Notes under the pieces: generated by a model
Seen by the model: the letters and a program-made list of their open reading frames with translations, nothing else
The model's database searches: none
What the model was told of the DNA's origin: nothing
Translations under genes and position numbers: made by a program
Shown here: positions 12,677 through 22,920 of the stretch, one piece after another
Numbering within the stretch: the stretch's first letter is position 1
How the letters are laid out: the number at the start of each line of letters is the position of its first letter
From: Hygrocybe punicea
Lineage: Eukaryota > Basidiomycota > Agaricomycetes > Agaricales > Hygrophoraceae
Reading direction: 5' to 3'
Assembly: GCA_963556145.1 (NCBI GenBank)
Contig: OY744461.1
Location: 496,001-560,000, forward strand
Length of the DNA: 64,000 bases

Positions 12677-13249
12677 ATGACATCATACTCCAGTCCTTCA
12701 CCTTCTCCATCTATGGATATTCCTCTACGCCGTCTTGATTTATCACGCTTATTTGATACTCCCACCGAATATGATACGGACTTCTTTACCAAACCAACTA
12801 GTCCCGCTCAGACACCACCGCTACCCCCTTCGGAATCTGACGAATACATCGATTTCGAATCTGTGAACATACAAGGTGTTGACTGTCCGCCGCCAGACGA
12901 TTTCGACTTTTTCATGGATAGTCTTCCCAACTTTCCTATGCCACCCACCACTGTCCCTTCGCAATCCATACCCTTAGACCCGGAGTTTAGAGAATGGCTC
13001 AAATCACCTCCTTCATTTTCCACAAATCGTAATCACCCAACTTCCTCTCGCCGCAATTGTTTCGAATGCCCTGCAATTCTGGCATTACTTCCTAAGCCGC
13101 TACAAAAGAAGCGCACTCGCCCTAAGTACCACCTCAAGGCGCTACTAAATGCTACGAAGAAGACCATGGATCGGTTAAAGGCAGAAGGAGTTGATGTACG
13201 AGATTGGGAGGAATTTTTTGGAAAGATGAAGAAGAAGTTAAAAGAATAG
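12677..13249 (+). CDS. Hypothetical Pro/Ser-rich protein with basic C-terminus
   Basis: A single open frame of 190 codons from an ATG at 12677; an earlier in-frame start at 12545 would begin just 7 nt after the Helitron terminus and is less likely. The N-terminal half is rich in Ser, Pro and acidic residues (SPSPSPSMDIPL, PPDDFDFFMDSL). The C-terminal 60 residues are Lys/Arg-rich and probably helical (KKRTRPKYHLKALLNATKK). No domain is recognised. Helitron 1 landed about 140 bp upstream, probably in its promoter or 5' UTR, and an LTR sits 87 bp downstream of the stop. It could be a host gene or an accessory gene of an unrecognised element. Confidence 0.5.
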   Translation: MTSYSSPSPSPSMDIPLRRLDLSRLFDTPTEYDTDFFTKPTSPAQTPPLPPSESDEYIDFESVNIQGVDCPPPDDFDFFMDSLPNFPMPPTTVPSQSIPLDPEFREWLKSPPSFSTNRNHPTSSRRNCFECPAILALLPKPLQKKRTRPKYHLKALLNATKKTMDRLKAEGVDVRDWEEFFGKMKKKLKE

Positions 13250-13331
13250 TAATAATGTAAAAGCTTCTTCTCATATTAAAGAGTTGTTTTCTTTTGGTTT
13301 CAACTGGGGACAGTTGATTTAATTGTGTTGT

Positions 13332-14698
13332 GCGGATGTCATGACCCCAAGTGTTTTTGGGTGTAATGTCATGGGTTTACCATCGGACCACGGACTTAGA
13401 TATTTAAGTGCAACACTATGGATGCACACCTACACTCATTAGTACCCATTCTATGCCTTTCCACATTACGCATGCTAGTGAACAGACACAAATAGCATAT
13501 ATGCTTACCTTTATATCATTTATTATGGCTTCACTAATAATGCCCAGACCTAGCCGTTTATGTATGGTGCACAGAGGCACATCCCCCACTCATTAGTATT
13601 TATTATATATTTCTCTGTATTGCGCATGCAAGGAGACAAGCCCAACTAGCATTGTTACCTATATTAGCAGTAATGGATTGATTGCAAATCTTGTTTACTT
13701 GTATTGATCAAAAGCGGCTCAGCTAGATAATGGGAAGTGATTAGATAAGATGTGAACAAGAGGATGATAAGATAATGATAAGATAGGATGCATCAGAGAG
13801 TGATTGTGATATTCTGCTTACATAAAGACAATGGTCTATTGTTCTAAGCAGTCTATTGTTCTAAACAGTCCAAATGGAGATAGAGCCCATTGTTCACAGC
13901 CTCTTTGATGCCATCCATTGTTCTCATGACTCAGTCCTATTGTTCTCACTTTCCCATTGTTCTTAGTCCCCCATTGTTCTCCAACAGTATAAATAGGGCC
14001 CCCAAATTCCAGTAGTCAGTAGGATTTCCCCCCTCACCACTCAGTAGTCACTCTTAGTTGGGTTCACACAGTGTGATCCCTCATTCTCTTAGTACTAGTA
14101 GTTACTCATTGTAGTAGCTAGTGCTTGCAATCCAGTCTAGTTCACCCTTATTCTATCATTCTCTGAGTTCCCCTTGTCATCAAGGAGAATTCACCCAGTT
14201 CACTCAGTTCAATCAATTCATTAGTCAGCATTAGTCAGCTAGATACATTTCTAAGGTTAAGGTTTCATCCTAAACAAAACAGAGTATTCAAAAGGTATTA
14301 AAGATATCCCTGAACTAGTAGCCAATGTGCGTTTGAAGCTTCGGATTTAAGTCAGATATTATAATACCCAGAGATACTCTTGATTGAATAGGCCCTGTAG
14401 CCAAAACTGTCCATATTCAACTGGTGAATATTGTTATCAGTATTCATTAGTTCATATTTTTATATTCCAGTAGTGAATATTAGTATTTTCAGTACATCAC
14501 ACACCCAATTGCTATTCATACCTACTCAAAGTCTCAATTCTTAATTGAAGAGACCTCACTATTACATTCTATTGATTACCCACAAACCCCTTCCTGATAG
14601 GTGTTTTAGATATTAAAAACCCACGAACAACAAGAAGATACCTGAACAAAGTCAACTCCGGTAATTCTTGGTGAAACAAACATTCACATAACACCGGA
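13332..14698 (+). mobile_element. Solo LTR, family 2, copy 1
   Basis: The LTR runs 13337-14693 (1357 bp), begins TGTCATGACC and ends CACATAACA. Flanking 5-bp sequences GCGGA (13332-13336) and CCGGA (14694-14698) look like a target duplication with one mismatch. It matches 40980-42272 in direct orientation. A TATA box (TATAAATA, near 13989) lies in the middle. It is preceded by about seven ATTGTTC(T) motifs between 13835 and 13980, arranged like an upstream control region in U3. The sense strand is therefore +. No polymerase genes adjoin it. Confidence 0.75.
13835..13996 (+). promoter_or_regulatory. LTR U3 promoter with repeated ATTGTTCT motifs and TATA box
   Basis: Six ATTGTTCT and one ATTGTTCA motif occur in about 150 bp, spaced irregularly (roughly 17-50 bp), ending about 15 bp upstream of TATAAATAGGGCC. 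The related LTR at 40980 keeps four full or near-full motifs and a partial one in the same position. This looks like a cluster of binding sites for one host factor that drives LTR transcription (inference). Confidence 0.5.
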
Positions 14699-14917
14699 TC
14701 ACAGGTTCCAAATTGGGAATAAGTAATACTACAAATTAACATGAGTGGAAGGTGCTGAACATTGCTCTGTGATGGGTTCAACCAGTGTCCCAGCTTGACT
14801 CTGAGGAACTGCCAGTGTAATTGACAACCATATATCAAATGTGTCTACAAATACATATATTGTGCAATAGGTATTGGAATTATTTACAGGAGGAACATCG
14901 GATACTGGTCAGATAGG
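14699..14917. other. Short spacer without recognised features
   Basis: AT-rich spacer between the LTR and the first GTTCGAC repeat cluster. I see no gene or repeat in it. Confidence 0.4.
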
Positions 14918-15225
14918 GTGAACAGTGTTCAACAAGGTGTTCAACAAGTGTTCAAGCTTCAATCTAAAGCGTTACAATTGCACAAATAAAGGTTTTAATG
15001 ATGCACTTGTCGAAAACTTGTCAAACAGGCCGAACAGTGTTCGACAAGCCATTCTACAAGTGTCCAAGCTTCAATTTGAAGCATTACAATTATGGCACAT
15101 ACATTATATAATGTGTAGCTGGATTTACAATGCGCATTGTATTATTAATGATACACTTGTTCAACACCTGTTGAACAGGCCGAACCATTCAACAGTGTTC
15201 AACAAAGTGTTCGACAAGTGTCCCG
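14918..15225. repeat. Left GTTCGAC/GTTGAAC palindromic repeat cluster
   Basis: Three imperfect palindromic units, at about 14919-14955, 15007-15060 and 15158-15220, are built from CTTGTCGAAC, ACAGGCCGAAC and GTTCGACAAGTG blocks. Spacers of 50-100 bp share the phrases AAGCTTCAAT and TTACAAT. The motifs are the same as in the array at 21971-22560. Together the two clusters frame genes A, B and C. Confidence 0.65.
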
Positions 15226-15778
15226 GTTTTAATCAGGGGTATTGCCATTGCACAGCCAATGGTATGTGCAGTATATTGGATGTCTGGCAGTGGAAAGGCA
15301 AGATCTAAGTGCAGTATATCGGATGTTGTTGTGATGTAGCTACATGGGTCCAATATTGTTCAACAAAGAGTTCAGCAAATTTTCCAAAGTAACCCATTCT
15401 TACTACACAACAATATAAATTTTATATGATATGTGTGTACAATACATACATTTGTCAATTAATTTTAAGGTCGAATACTTTCATTTATGTTTTTGAAAGG
15501 TACTGAACAAATGTCCATGCATGTTAGGCTGGACCATTGAACGAGAAATACCATATCGGTTTGAATAGTTATATTCACAGGAAAATGATGATGACTTGTT
15601 ACGATTAAATAATATTCAGATATCCAGTCACTTTATGAAACTATTTGTGTTGTTATTTCACTTGTGAACGTATTGCAGAACATAATATTATATAAAATTG
15701 ATGTTCACATGTGACTGTACAATGTAATTATAATAGATATTAATTGGCTTCATTCATCCTGAGGTTGGTCAAACGTCT
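15226..15778. other. AT-rich spacer
   Basis: No gene recognised between the left repeat cluster and the 3' end of gene A. It would include the 3' UTR of gene A. Confidence 0.35.
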
Positions 15779-17477
15779 TTAGGTTTCTATGACATCTTCA
15801 CCACCATCAGTCAACTGGACATATCCCACATTACATTTGATATTAATCCTCGTCTTTGTATTGAGAGAAGGATGAGGTGCTTTGATTCGACTTATCATCG
15901 CATTCTGTGTGTACATTAGTTATTATTCATTGAATTGATATGTTTGTTACCTCAGTAAACTCGCTGTCGACCAGCGCTAATGAGCACAGATTGAGAATCA
16001 TCTTGAATTTGTCGTTCTTAACTGGAACCGCCGATACCATTATCTGGACTTCTACAATGTCACCAATCCTGAAGCAAGTCGGACTGGCAGGTACAAAGCT
16101 ATGATCTATGTCATTATTAATAGCCAAGCTATTGTTGTGCTGAGCACTCACCAATGCCATCCTCCTTCTGACGTCAACTTGAAATAAAGGACCTCATTGT
16201 CTGTCCCATGGAAGTATCGAGTATTGCTCATGGATGACAGTATGCCTTTGGGATCGACATTGTGTTCGAATGGAATATTGTATGAAACTTTGTCATGTTG
16301 GCGGTCAGTGAAATATCAGGTGCCAATAGATAATGCAGTGTATTCAATATAGGTGGTTGACGTGAAGTCCAGCATTGCACGTTCTGGGAAGTGACGACCA
16401 AGTTTCTGGTGTAAGATTCAGAGGTTGTCAATATATGATTCGAATAATGGTATGTTGAGGCCTGTGATAAGGATGCTTTGATGGAGAAACAGTGTTTGAC
16501 GTTCGGGCGGCCTGAAAAACATATGTAAATTAATTGTTTATGATTCTAGATGATGATATAATCTACCTGCGGATGATCGGTGGTAGGTCTTTGGCCACCA
16601 ATATCGCCTGTAAGCTTAAGACAAGCTCTTCATGCTCAGTGGTATCAGTGCTCGGCCGTGTAAGTTTCCAGCAATCCGGTGAGTCATTACGCACTACATT
16701 GATATTTGAAATCTGCAAATGTAATGAAACACAGTGTACATTGTAAGAATTGAACATACATTTGTAGAATTGGCAAGTTGGCTGTCATCATTGTCCATCC
16801 GTGTAGATATGAGATTGCTTAAATGTTCAGCTGTACAGTAGAGTTGAATATATGAATTCCTTCAATAGCATATGTACTGACATGCTGTTTTGAAATTGTA
16901 ATAGGTGTCCATTTGCGAAGTGGGAACTGGGGGGTATAATTCACGCACCATTTCCAACTGTTTTATCATGAATTGTTTTTAATCGTTATTGATATTATGA
17001 CAGTGCATCATGATCATTCTCCATGAACTTGTGATGTTTGTATGGTGTTTGCATTTTTATTTTGCAGATCTTCTCAATAGATTCCTATTGTTTTCTTCCA
17101 TTTTCATAGGACAGGATATACATCCACACCTATCGGCAATGCTTGACCTCCTTATTGTACAGCATTGAAAGGAAACCCCTATCCATTTAGAATGTTTGTT
17201 CCGATGCAAGTGTCAGTATAGTTGATCCAATGTTTGTATTTGTTTGGAAATGAGTATATATGTCACATAAATTTCCATGTTCAATTTGGCGGTGTTATGA
17301 TCTTATGATCAGCTCCATGTGGTGACAGCTGTTCTACATTCCCAAACCCTAATTAGATTTAGTGTTTGATTATTCTGCATACCAGTAATCCATATCCATG
17401 TTGTTGGATGAAGCTGAGCGTAACAGCTGGTCAATCATCGGTTCTACATCATGGGGAATGTCCCTGATTTTTTGCAT
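15779..17477 (-). pseudogene. Gene A of three-gene cassette, unknown family (decayed)
   Basis: A multi-exon gene read from the minus strand. The last exons are clear: one ends SEGGWHW at an intron with GTGAGT donor (near 16151). The next carries CFRIGDIVEVQ and is followed by an intron GTAACA...ACACAG, then a final exon ending GGEDVIET with TAA at 15779-15781. Upstream exons include a segment around 16563-16735 (NDSPDCWKLTRPST) and a probable first exon near 17370-17477 (MQKIRDIPHDVEPMIDQLL). An in-frame TGA lies at 16316-16318 within otherwise coding-like sequence, so it is probably a pseudogene. I recall similar proteins as a repeated family in mushroom genomes, without known function; that is memory, not a search. 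It diverges from gene B across about 225 bp. Confidence 0.5.
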
Positions 17478-17702
17478 TTTTATGGCGCTATGGTCCGAAT
17501 AGTTCTCCTTCAAACCATCAGCAGATGTGGTTTTCGTACCTGTCGGTGTGATATCTATAAACGACTCTTTTATTGTTCTTGATCTGTCTCAGTATACTTA
17601 AATAGCAATGAGAGCCCAATGGTATCGTCCACATCTGACCCCTCATTCATCTATAATATCTCGCACAGATTCGTTGCTCACCTTAAAGCTCTTATCTTTG
17701 CA

Positions 17703-19720
17703 ATGGCCCCTAAGAAGTCTGGGAACGTGAAGACTCAGTCCAAAGCTCGATCAAGCGCCATTTCATATGTATATTTATTTTCATGTATTGCTGTTCATTC
17801 TGAACAAAGGTCATACTGTTGTTTCTAGGAAGGGTAAGAAGGTCACAACCACCAAGCTTGTCGATGAAGAAGTGTACGTGTCTATTCCAATATTCTGATT
17901 CATCCACCACGACTAAACCACCAGTAGTATTGCCAACTCTGAAGACAAAGACGTTATTAGTGTTCATAGCGTCGCTAGCATTGCCAAACCTGTCTTGTCT
18001 ATGAGGTGTGTCTCATGAATTGTATTTTCAGATACTATTGATTTACTTCAGTAATATAGGCGGTCCAGGAAGACCACCAATAGAGCAAGGTTTGCAAGTT
18101 CAATTTATACTGTTCATGCCATCTAATATTCTTTATATTCAGCGGGAAAAGGCAGCATGCTTCAGAGGAAGATGAAGACAGGTTAGTAGCTCTAAATAAT
18201 GTCTTTTATATTTGTGTATTCTTTAATCATTTTATATAGTAAATTCTCTTCTCCATCGAAGAAGACAAAGTCAAACCAGCATCAATTACATGATGAGGAT
18301 GACGACAGCGATGAAACATTCATGTGAGTTGGAAATTGATTAATTGGTCATATGTTAGACATGTCGTAGGCCTATCACAAAACTCAAATTCGGTTCTAAG
18401 AAATCAAATGCAGATAATGGTCTTCGGTATGATACTTCATATGATACTTGTCCTTCATATATTAATAAATGATCAGCAACTCTGATACATCCGTCAAAAC
18501 CATGAAGGCAATTTCCTCCAAAGTCACAAAGACTACCCGTCTTCGTGATATCAGTGACAACAATGTTTCCAGTAGCGATGATGGAGCTGTGACATATGCA
18601 CAACACCAAATCACCAGGTACATTACATCTCTCTATTATTTTTTTAATTGATGCCCTTGCTTTAGTATACGCTCTCCAAACACGGATGAGTCCGACATTG
18701 GTACAAGAGACCCTCAATTGGTCGATACATATAAGGACTGTGTCAACATTAAGTAACTATTCAGTTTTATCTTCTGAATCAATGTTAAATATTGAATAGG
18801 GCAGCGGCCATGGTATCTTGGTCTAGTGCCATAGGGAATGGAAATCCTCAATATAGCGATGTCATCAGTAACATTCGCAAGATCAACCAAAAGTAAGCTG
18901 TCAGCTAAGACTTGACGGTTAAAGACAATTCACATCGCATAACAGTTTGTTGTTCTCCGCAGTGACCTTTGTTCGATCTGGCAAGTACTTGAATCTTTCT
19001 CGTGACGATCCCGCCAATATCTCTACTGGAGAATTTGGGTGTAGTTTCTTCCACTCCGTTGCTGGTGCCATCCCAACAATCTTCACTTCTGTCATTCTAG
19101 TCGATTCATGCTTCCTTGATGAGCCAAAAGTTGGTGGGAACACGAAACTGATCAAAGTCATCCAAGGGGCTTTATTTTCAGGAGAATGGGAGCGGTATGT
19201 TGGCGCCATTGGAATGGTCACTGGTGAGGCAGAATGTCGTGCACAACTATATAAGGACTTTCTGTCCTTCTCGACGACAGCGGCAAGTGGGATGGATGCA
19301 TCTCCTAGCAGTGAGTATACCACTCAATGCTCTCTTGTCAATCCTTACTCATATTCAATAGAAGCTTCCTCTTCAAAATTCGTGCAGTCTAGTCATTTTA
19401 CTCAACATCCCACTCCATCTTACCAAAAGACTGTCCTGTCATTCCATGACATTGGTTAGTTTTATTCTCTCTCACACAAGGTCCTTGGTTTCGTTTTTGA
19501 TGCTTGTATTCATAGTCCCAATCTATGATGCCCGGAAAGTTAAAACAGACTTTACCGACACACTATACTTCAGCAACTCCCCCACTTTCCAGGCGATGTC
19601 CCTGCAGAATCCTGCATTGTGGTCGGTCACACAATCAATACCTTCAAATGCTCCGATGATTTATTGAAGAGTATTTCCCTCAATGTGCAGTGGGTGATGG
19701 TATTGGGGGTTTCTCATTAA
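17703..19720 (+). pseudogene. Gene B of three-gene cassette, Lys/Ser-rich N-terminus, unknown family
   Basis: Starts at MAPKKSGNVK (17703), followed by many small exons encoding a basic, Ser-rich, probably nuclear N-terminus (for example KGKKVTTTKLVDEE and KKTKSNQHQLHDED). The core exon near 18800-19310 encodes LNLSRDDPANISTGEFGCSF, then an alpha/beta-looking region. Introns GTGAGT...AATAG (after 19312) and GTTAGT...CATAG join to an exon VPIYDARKVKTDFTD. A one-base shift near 19592-19596 is needed to reach the conserved-looking end SLNVQWVMVLGVSH with TAA at 19718-19720, so this copy probably has a frameshift. No known domain is recognised. It converges with gene C, with 165 bp between their stops. 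Confidence 0.5.
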
Positions 19721-19885
19721 CTTGTCGTCTATCTCATCATGAACCTAGTGTGCCATGCAGCGTGGCCTATTGCCCATTTCCTTTATGTTGCCCTCAATTT
19801 GTAATGTACCTTCCATTGAAATCAAAGCATTTTGTGCCTCTCTGAGATGAAATCCGATTGGTGACAATTAATGTACAAGTGAAGT

Positions 19886-21703
19886 TCAGAAATATGAGTA
19901 TGCATTTGTAATATCTACAAGCCATTTATAAAATACCGCTGAAAATGTGTCCGCAAAAGATCTGATTGGTGCCCGAGCAGATTTCGCACCTTGCTTCATG
20001 TTGGACCACAAGCTGCAGGTGTGATACCATTCGATCTCATTCACAAAGTAATTGACATTGTTGGTGTTTGAATCAACAATGAGTGAAATGTCCATGCGAC
20101 AAAATACACTCATTGAAGGTTTCCCACCAATCAACATTGACTCTATGGCATACAGCCCCTTGTAGGTGTCTCGTACGAAGCTGAAGAATTGCTGTCTTGC
20201 TTGATCTCGAATTGCAATGGAGCCATGATCTGGATTGCAAACATCGGTCTTCATGAGCATTCCCTGTGCTTGGAACGATCTTGGAAAATGCCAAAAACTC
20301 ATGAACATGTAATGCGAGACGGAGGGCATCTGCCTACCTCAATTCCTCTAAAGTATAGAAGGTCGTCACAATATCCCACCTCCACAATTGACTCTCTTTG
20401 TTGTAATGTGTATGGACTATGTAAATGTCCCTTCCACCTAACAAAAACACTCGCCATTCTCCGATCTTGGCCAGCGGCTCAACATAGGTTTGACCGAACC
20501 AACATGAACTGGGGACCTCGCAGTTCAGGCGCATATAGTCCCAATTCCACCTTGGATTGTCCGGGAACAACACATGGTGACCGGTGTCACTATGCGTTCA
20601 CTTCAAAACAATGTTCGGTGGAAACGGTTCACCGTCCTTCAGCAGCCTTGATTGTGGTCGCATCGTGTGTGTCGTTGACAATGCAACATGAAGCAGGTTT
20701 TGCATCTGCATCCATTTCGAATGCACAGTGTTCATTTGTTTTGGTGGTGGCCACACCTGAACTATTCAACACAGCTCGTCAATTCCAGCCAAGAATGTCG
20801 ACACGTTTTCGACCGTTATACCATATTGATTACCACTGTAGATGATATTCGAATTAACTGAATTAAAAAAAAGGAAAATTGACAAAAATGTTTGACACGC
20901 TCACATATAGGACATTCCCATGTCCACACCACCAAATATGCAATCGGTGGATTTGAACTTGTTCCATGTTATATTTGACCCCAGTGATTTGAGCATGGCA
21001 TGGGCGAACTCCGGCCACAACATGTATTCAACATTGAAGCAGCATATTGCACCGTTGGGTTCATCACACCGCCAGTGGTGCATTCGCATAGCAACATAAA
21101 CCTGGAATTGGAAAGTATTCTTTAGCGATAATTCTCCATACATTTTTAAAATATATGAACCCATTCCTGCATGCAAACAAAATATCGTGTCTTGTGCGCC
21201 TTGATATTGTGAATATAACCATCGAGGTGCGAGACAGTTTCATATTCGTCTTGTGAAATCGTAACATTGACGAATGCAAGACCATTGGTTGCAGCGGCTT
21301 TACTTGTAATACGGGTGGTGGGATCAAGAACAAAGATTATGTTGAAAACGGGATCAGTCCTGACGGACTGTGTAATTGTGCTCATGGCTGCATCCTCCAT
21401 CTCTACATCGGAAGTGGGATCTGGTGTATTGGACGCCATCGATGGCAACAACGCGAGTTCCTCTTCAGTAGCATTTCGAACACCCATGGAATTTTCTGCG
21501 CCCTTCCGTCCAATACAGCTGGATAGAGGACAGGTACTGGATGCGATGCAATTTGGATGCTTGCTGGTGGATCCACAATGACGCTGACAGGAACTTCCTT
21601 CCTTTTTCCAAAGGAGAGTTTGTGTCTGCATCGAGAGGCAGTTTCGTCCTGGACAGATGTGGCAGCACACTTCGTAGCCAACTTCCTTGTAAGATTTGGG
21701 CAT
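19886..21703 (-). pseudogene. Gene C of three-gene cassette, possible ATP-grasp-like C-terminus
   Basis: Read from the minus strand in about five exons. The N-terminal exon (21703 to about 21155) has several Cys residues and an acidic stretch, then SQDEYETVSHLDGYIHNIKA. An intron GTTCAT...TTCCAG (near 21085-21153) leads to an exon with HHWRCDEPNGAICCFNVEY. A later exon (about 20570-20335) carries WFGQTYVEPLAKIGEWRVFL. The last exon (about 20263-19886) contains FCRMDISLIVDS followed by VNYFVNEIE, which resembles the R-x-D ... N-E metal-binding signature of ATP-grasp ligases (inference). It ends TNAYSYF. Frame choice in the first exon is uncertain and one middle exon is unclear, so the copy may be broken. 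Confidence 0.45.
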
Positions 21704-21970
21704 ATTGAAAGTCTAACAGATCAGATTATGTTAGTTTGTAAATTCAACGGGGTCCAGAATGGTACTGTGATATACCAGTATGTGTTCTATAACTCGGGAT
21801 GTGTGGTGAGATGCTGAGTGTGAAGGAGAAGAAGAGTTAATCAAGTTTGGATAATCCTTTTGACTATCAATGATATCGGATTCGTGTCAGGTGACAACGG
21901 CAACAATGATGCTCCCCCGGTTTGATCAGCAAGGTTTTTGTTGTGCACCCATATTTGTAATAACAATGTA

Positions 21971-22560
21971 ATGACCTGCCGAACACGTGTCGAACAGGCC
22001 GAACACTGTTCGGCAAGTGTTCGGTTAGTCATATGCATCTTGATGCGTTAATCAATGTCCATATGGCTTGTCGAACACTTGTCGAACAGTGTTCAGCCTG
22101 TTCGACAAGTGTTTGACAAGTCATTGTGACAAGTCATTGCTTTGTTAATAAATTAAGTGGAATATATATTAACATAGATACGGCTTGTCGAACACTTGTT
22201 GAACAGGCCAAACACTGTTCGACAAGTATTCGACAAGTCATTGCTATGTTAATGGGTTATAGGTAATATATATTAAAGTAGCAATGGCTTGTCGAACAAC
22301 TGTCGAACAGGCCGAACACTGTTCGACAAGTGTTCGACAAGTCATTGCTTCATTAATAAATTAAGTGGAATATATATTAATGTAGCAATGGCTCGTCGAA
22401 CACTTGTTGAACAGGCCAAACACTGTTCAACAAGTGTTCGACAAGCCATTGCTACATTAATATATATTCCACTTAATTTATTAACAAAGCAATGACTTGT
22501 CGAACACTTGTCGAACAGTGTTCGGCCTGTTCAACAAGTGTTCAACAAGTGTTCGATAAT
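21971..22560. repeat. Right palindromic repeat array, six units about 100 bp apart
   Basis: About six copies of a roughly 50-bp imperfect palindrome occur near 21971, 22070, 22182, 22284, 22390 and 22493, built from CTTGTCGAACACTTGTCGAAC, a GGCC centre and the inverted arm. They are separated by AT-rich spacers of about 55 bp that themselves repeat (AAATTAAGTGGAATATATAT). From about 22350 to 22490 palindrome plus both spacers form one larger inverted repeat of some 140 bp. The spacers are near-identical, unlike CRISPR spacers. Confidence 0.8.
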
Positions 22561-22920
22561 TCATTATCTATGTTAATAACCATACCATTATGTATATTAA
22601 CATCAAGCATATTCGACCTCTTCGACGTGTCATAAGTTAAGAATATATATTTGTATAGCTACATGACAAATAGCGCTTATTGTCATTTTAAGGATGTATT
22701 ACGGCACAACTTCAGAATCAAGTAAACCCTGTTTGGTTATATGTTATTTGTACACCGCGTGTCCGATCAATGTATGTAATGCCGAACATGTGTCATTGAC
22801 AGGTCATCTGACCTGGCCAGTTGCTTCATAGGCTAGGGCATGGACCCTGACTTCCAACATTTTCCATTCCCCTCGTTTTTCCCCTCAGACGCCTACCAAA
22901 AAGATTCTACTACATCTACC
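22561..22920. other. Upstream region of paralog 2
   Basis: AT-rich sequence holding the promoter and 5' UTR of the gene at 22921. A weak trace of the repeat (GCCGAACATGTGTC) lies near 22780. An in-frame ATG at 22840 could extend the protein, but paralog 1 supports 22921. Confidence 0.35.

Noticed and set aside
21971..22560. Regular repeats and spacers resembling a CRISPR array
   Set aside because: Spacers are copies of each other, repeats are palindromic and variable, no cas genes are present, and the genome is eukaryotic.
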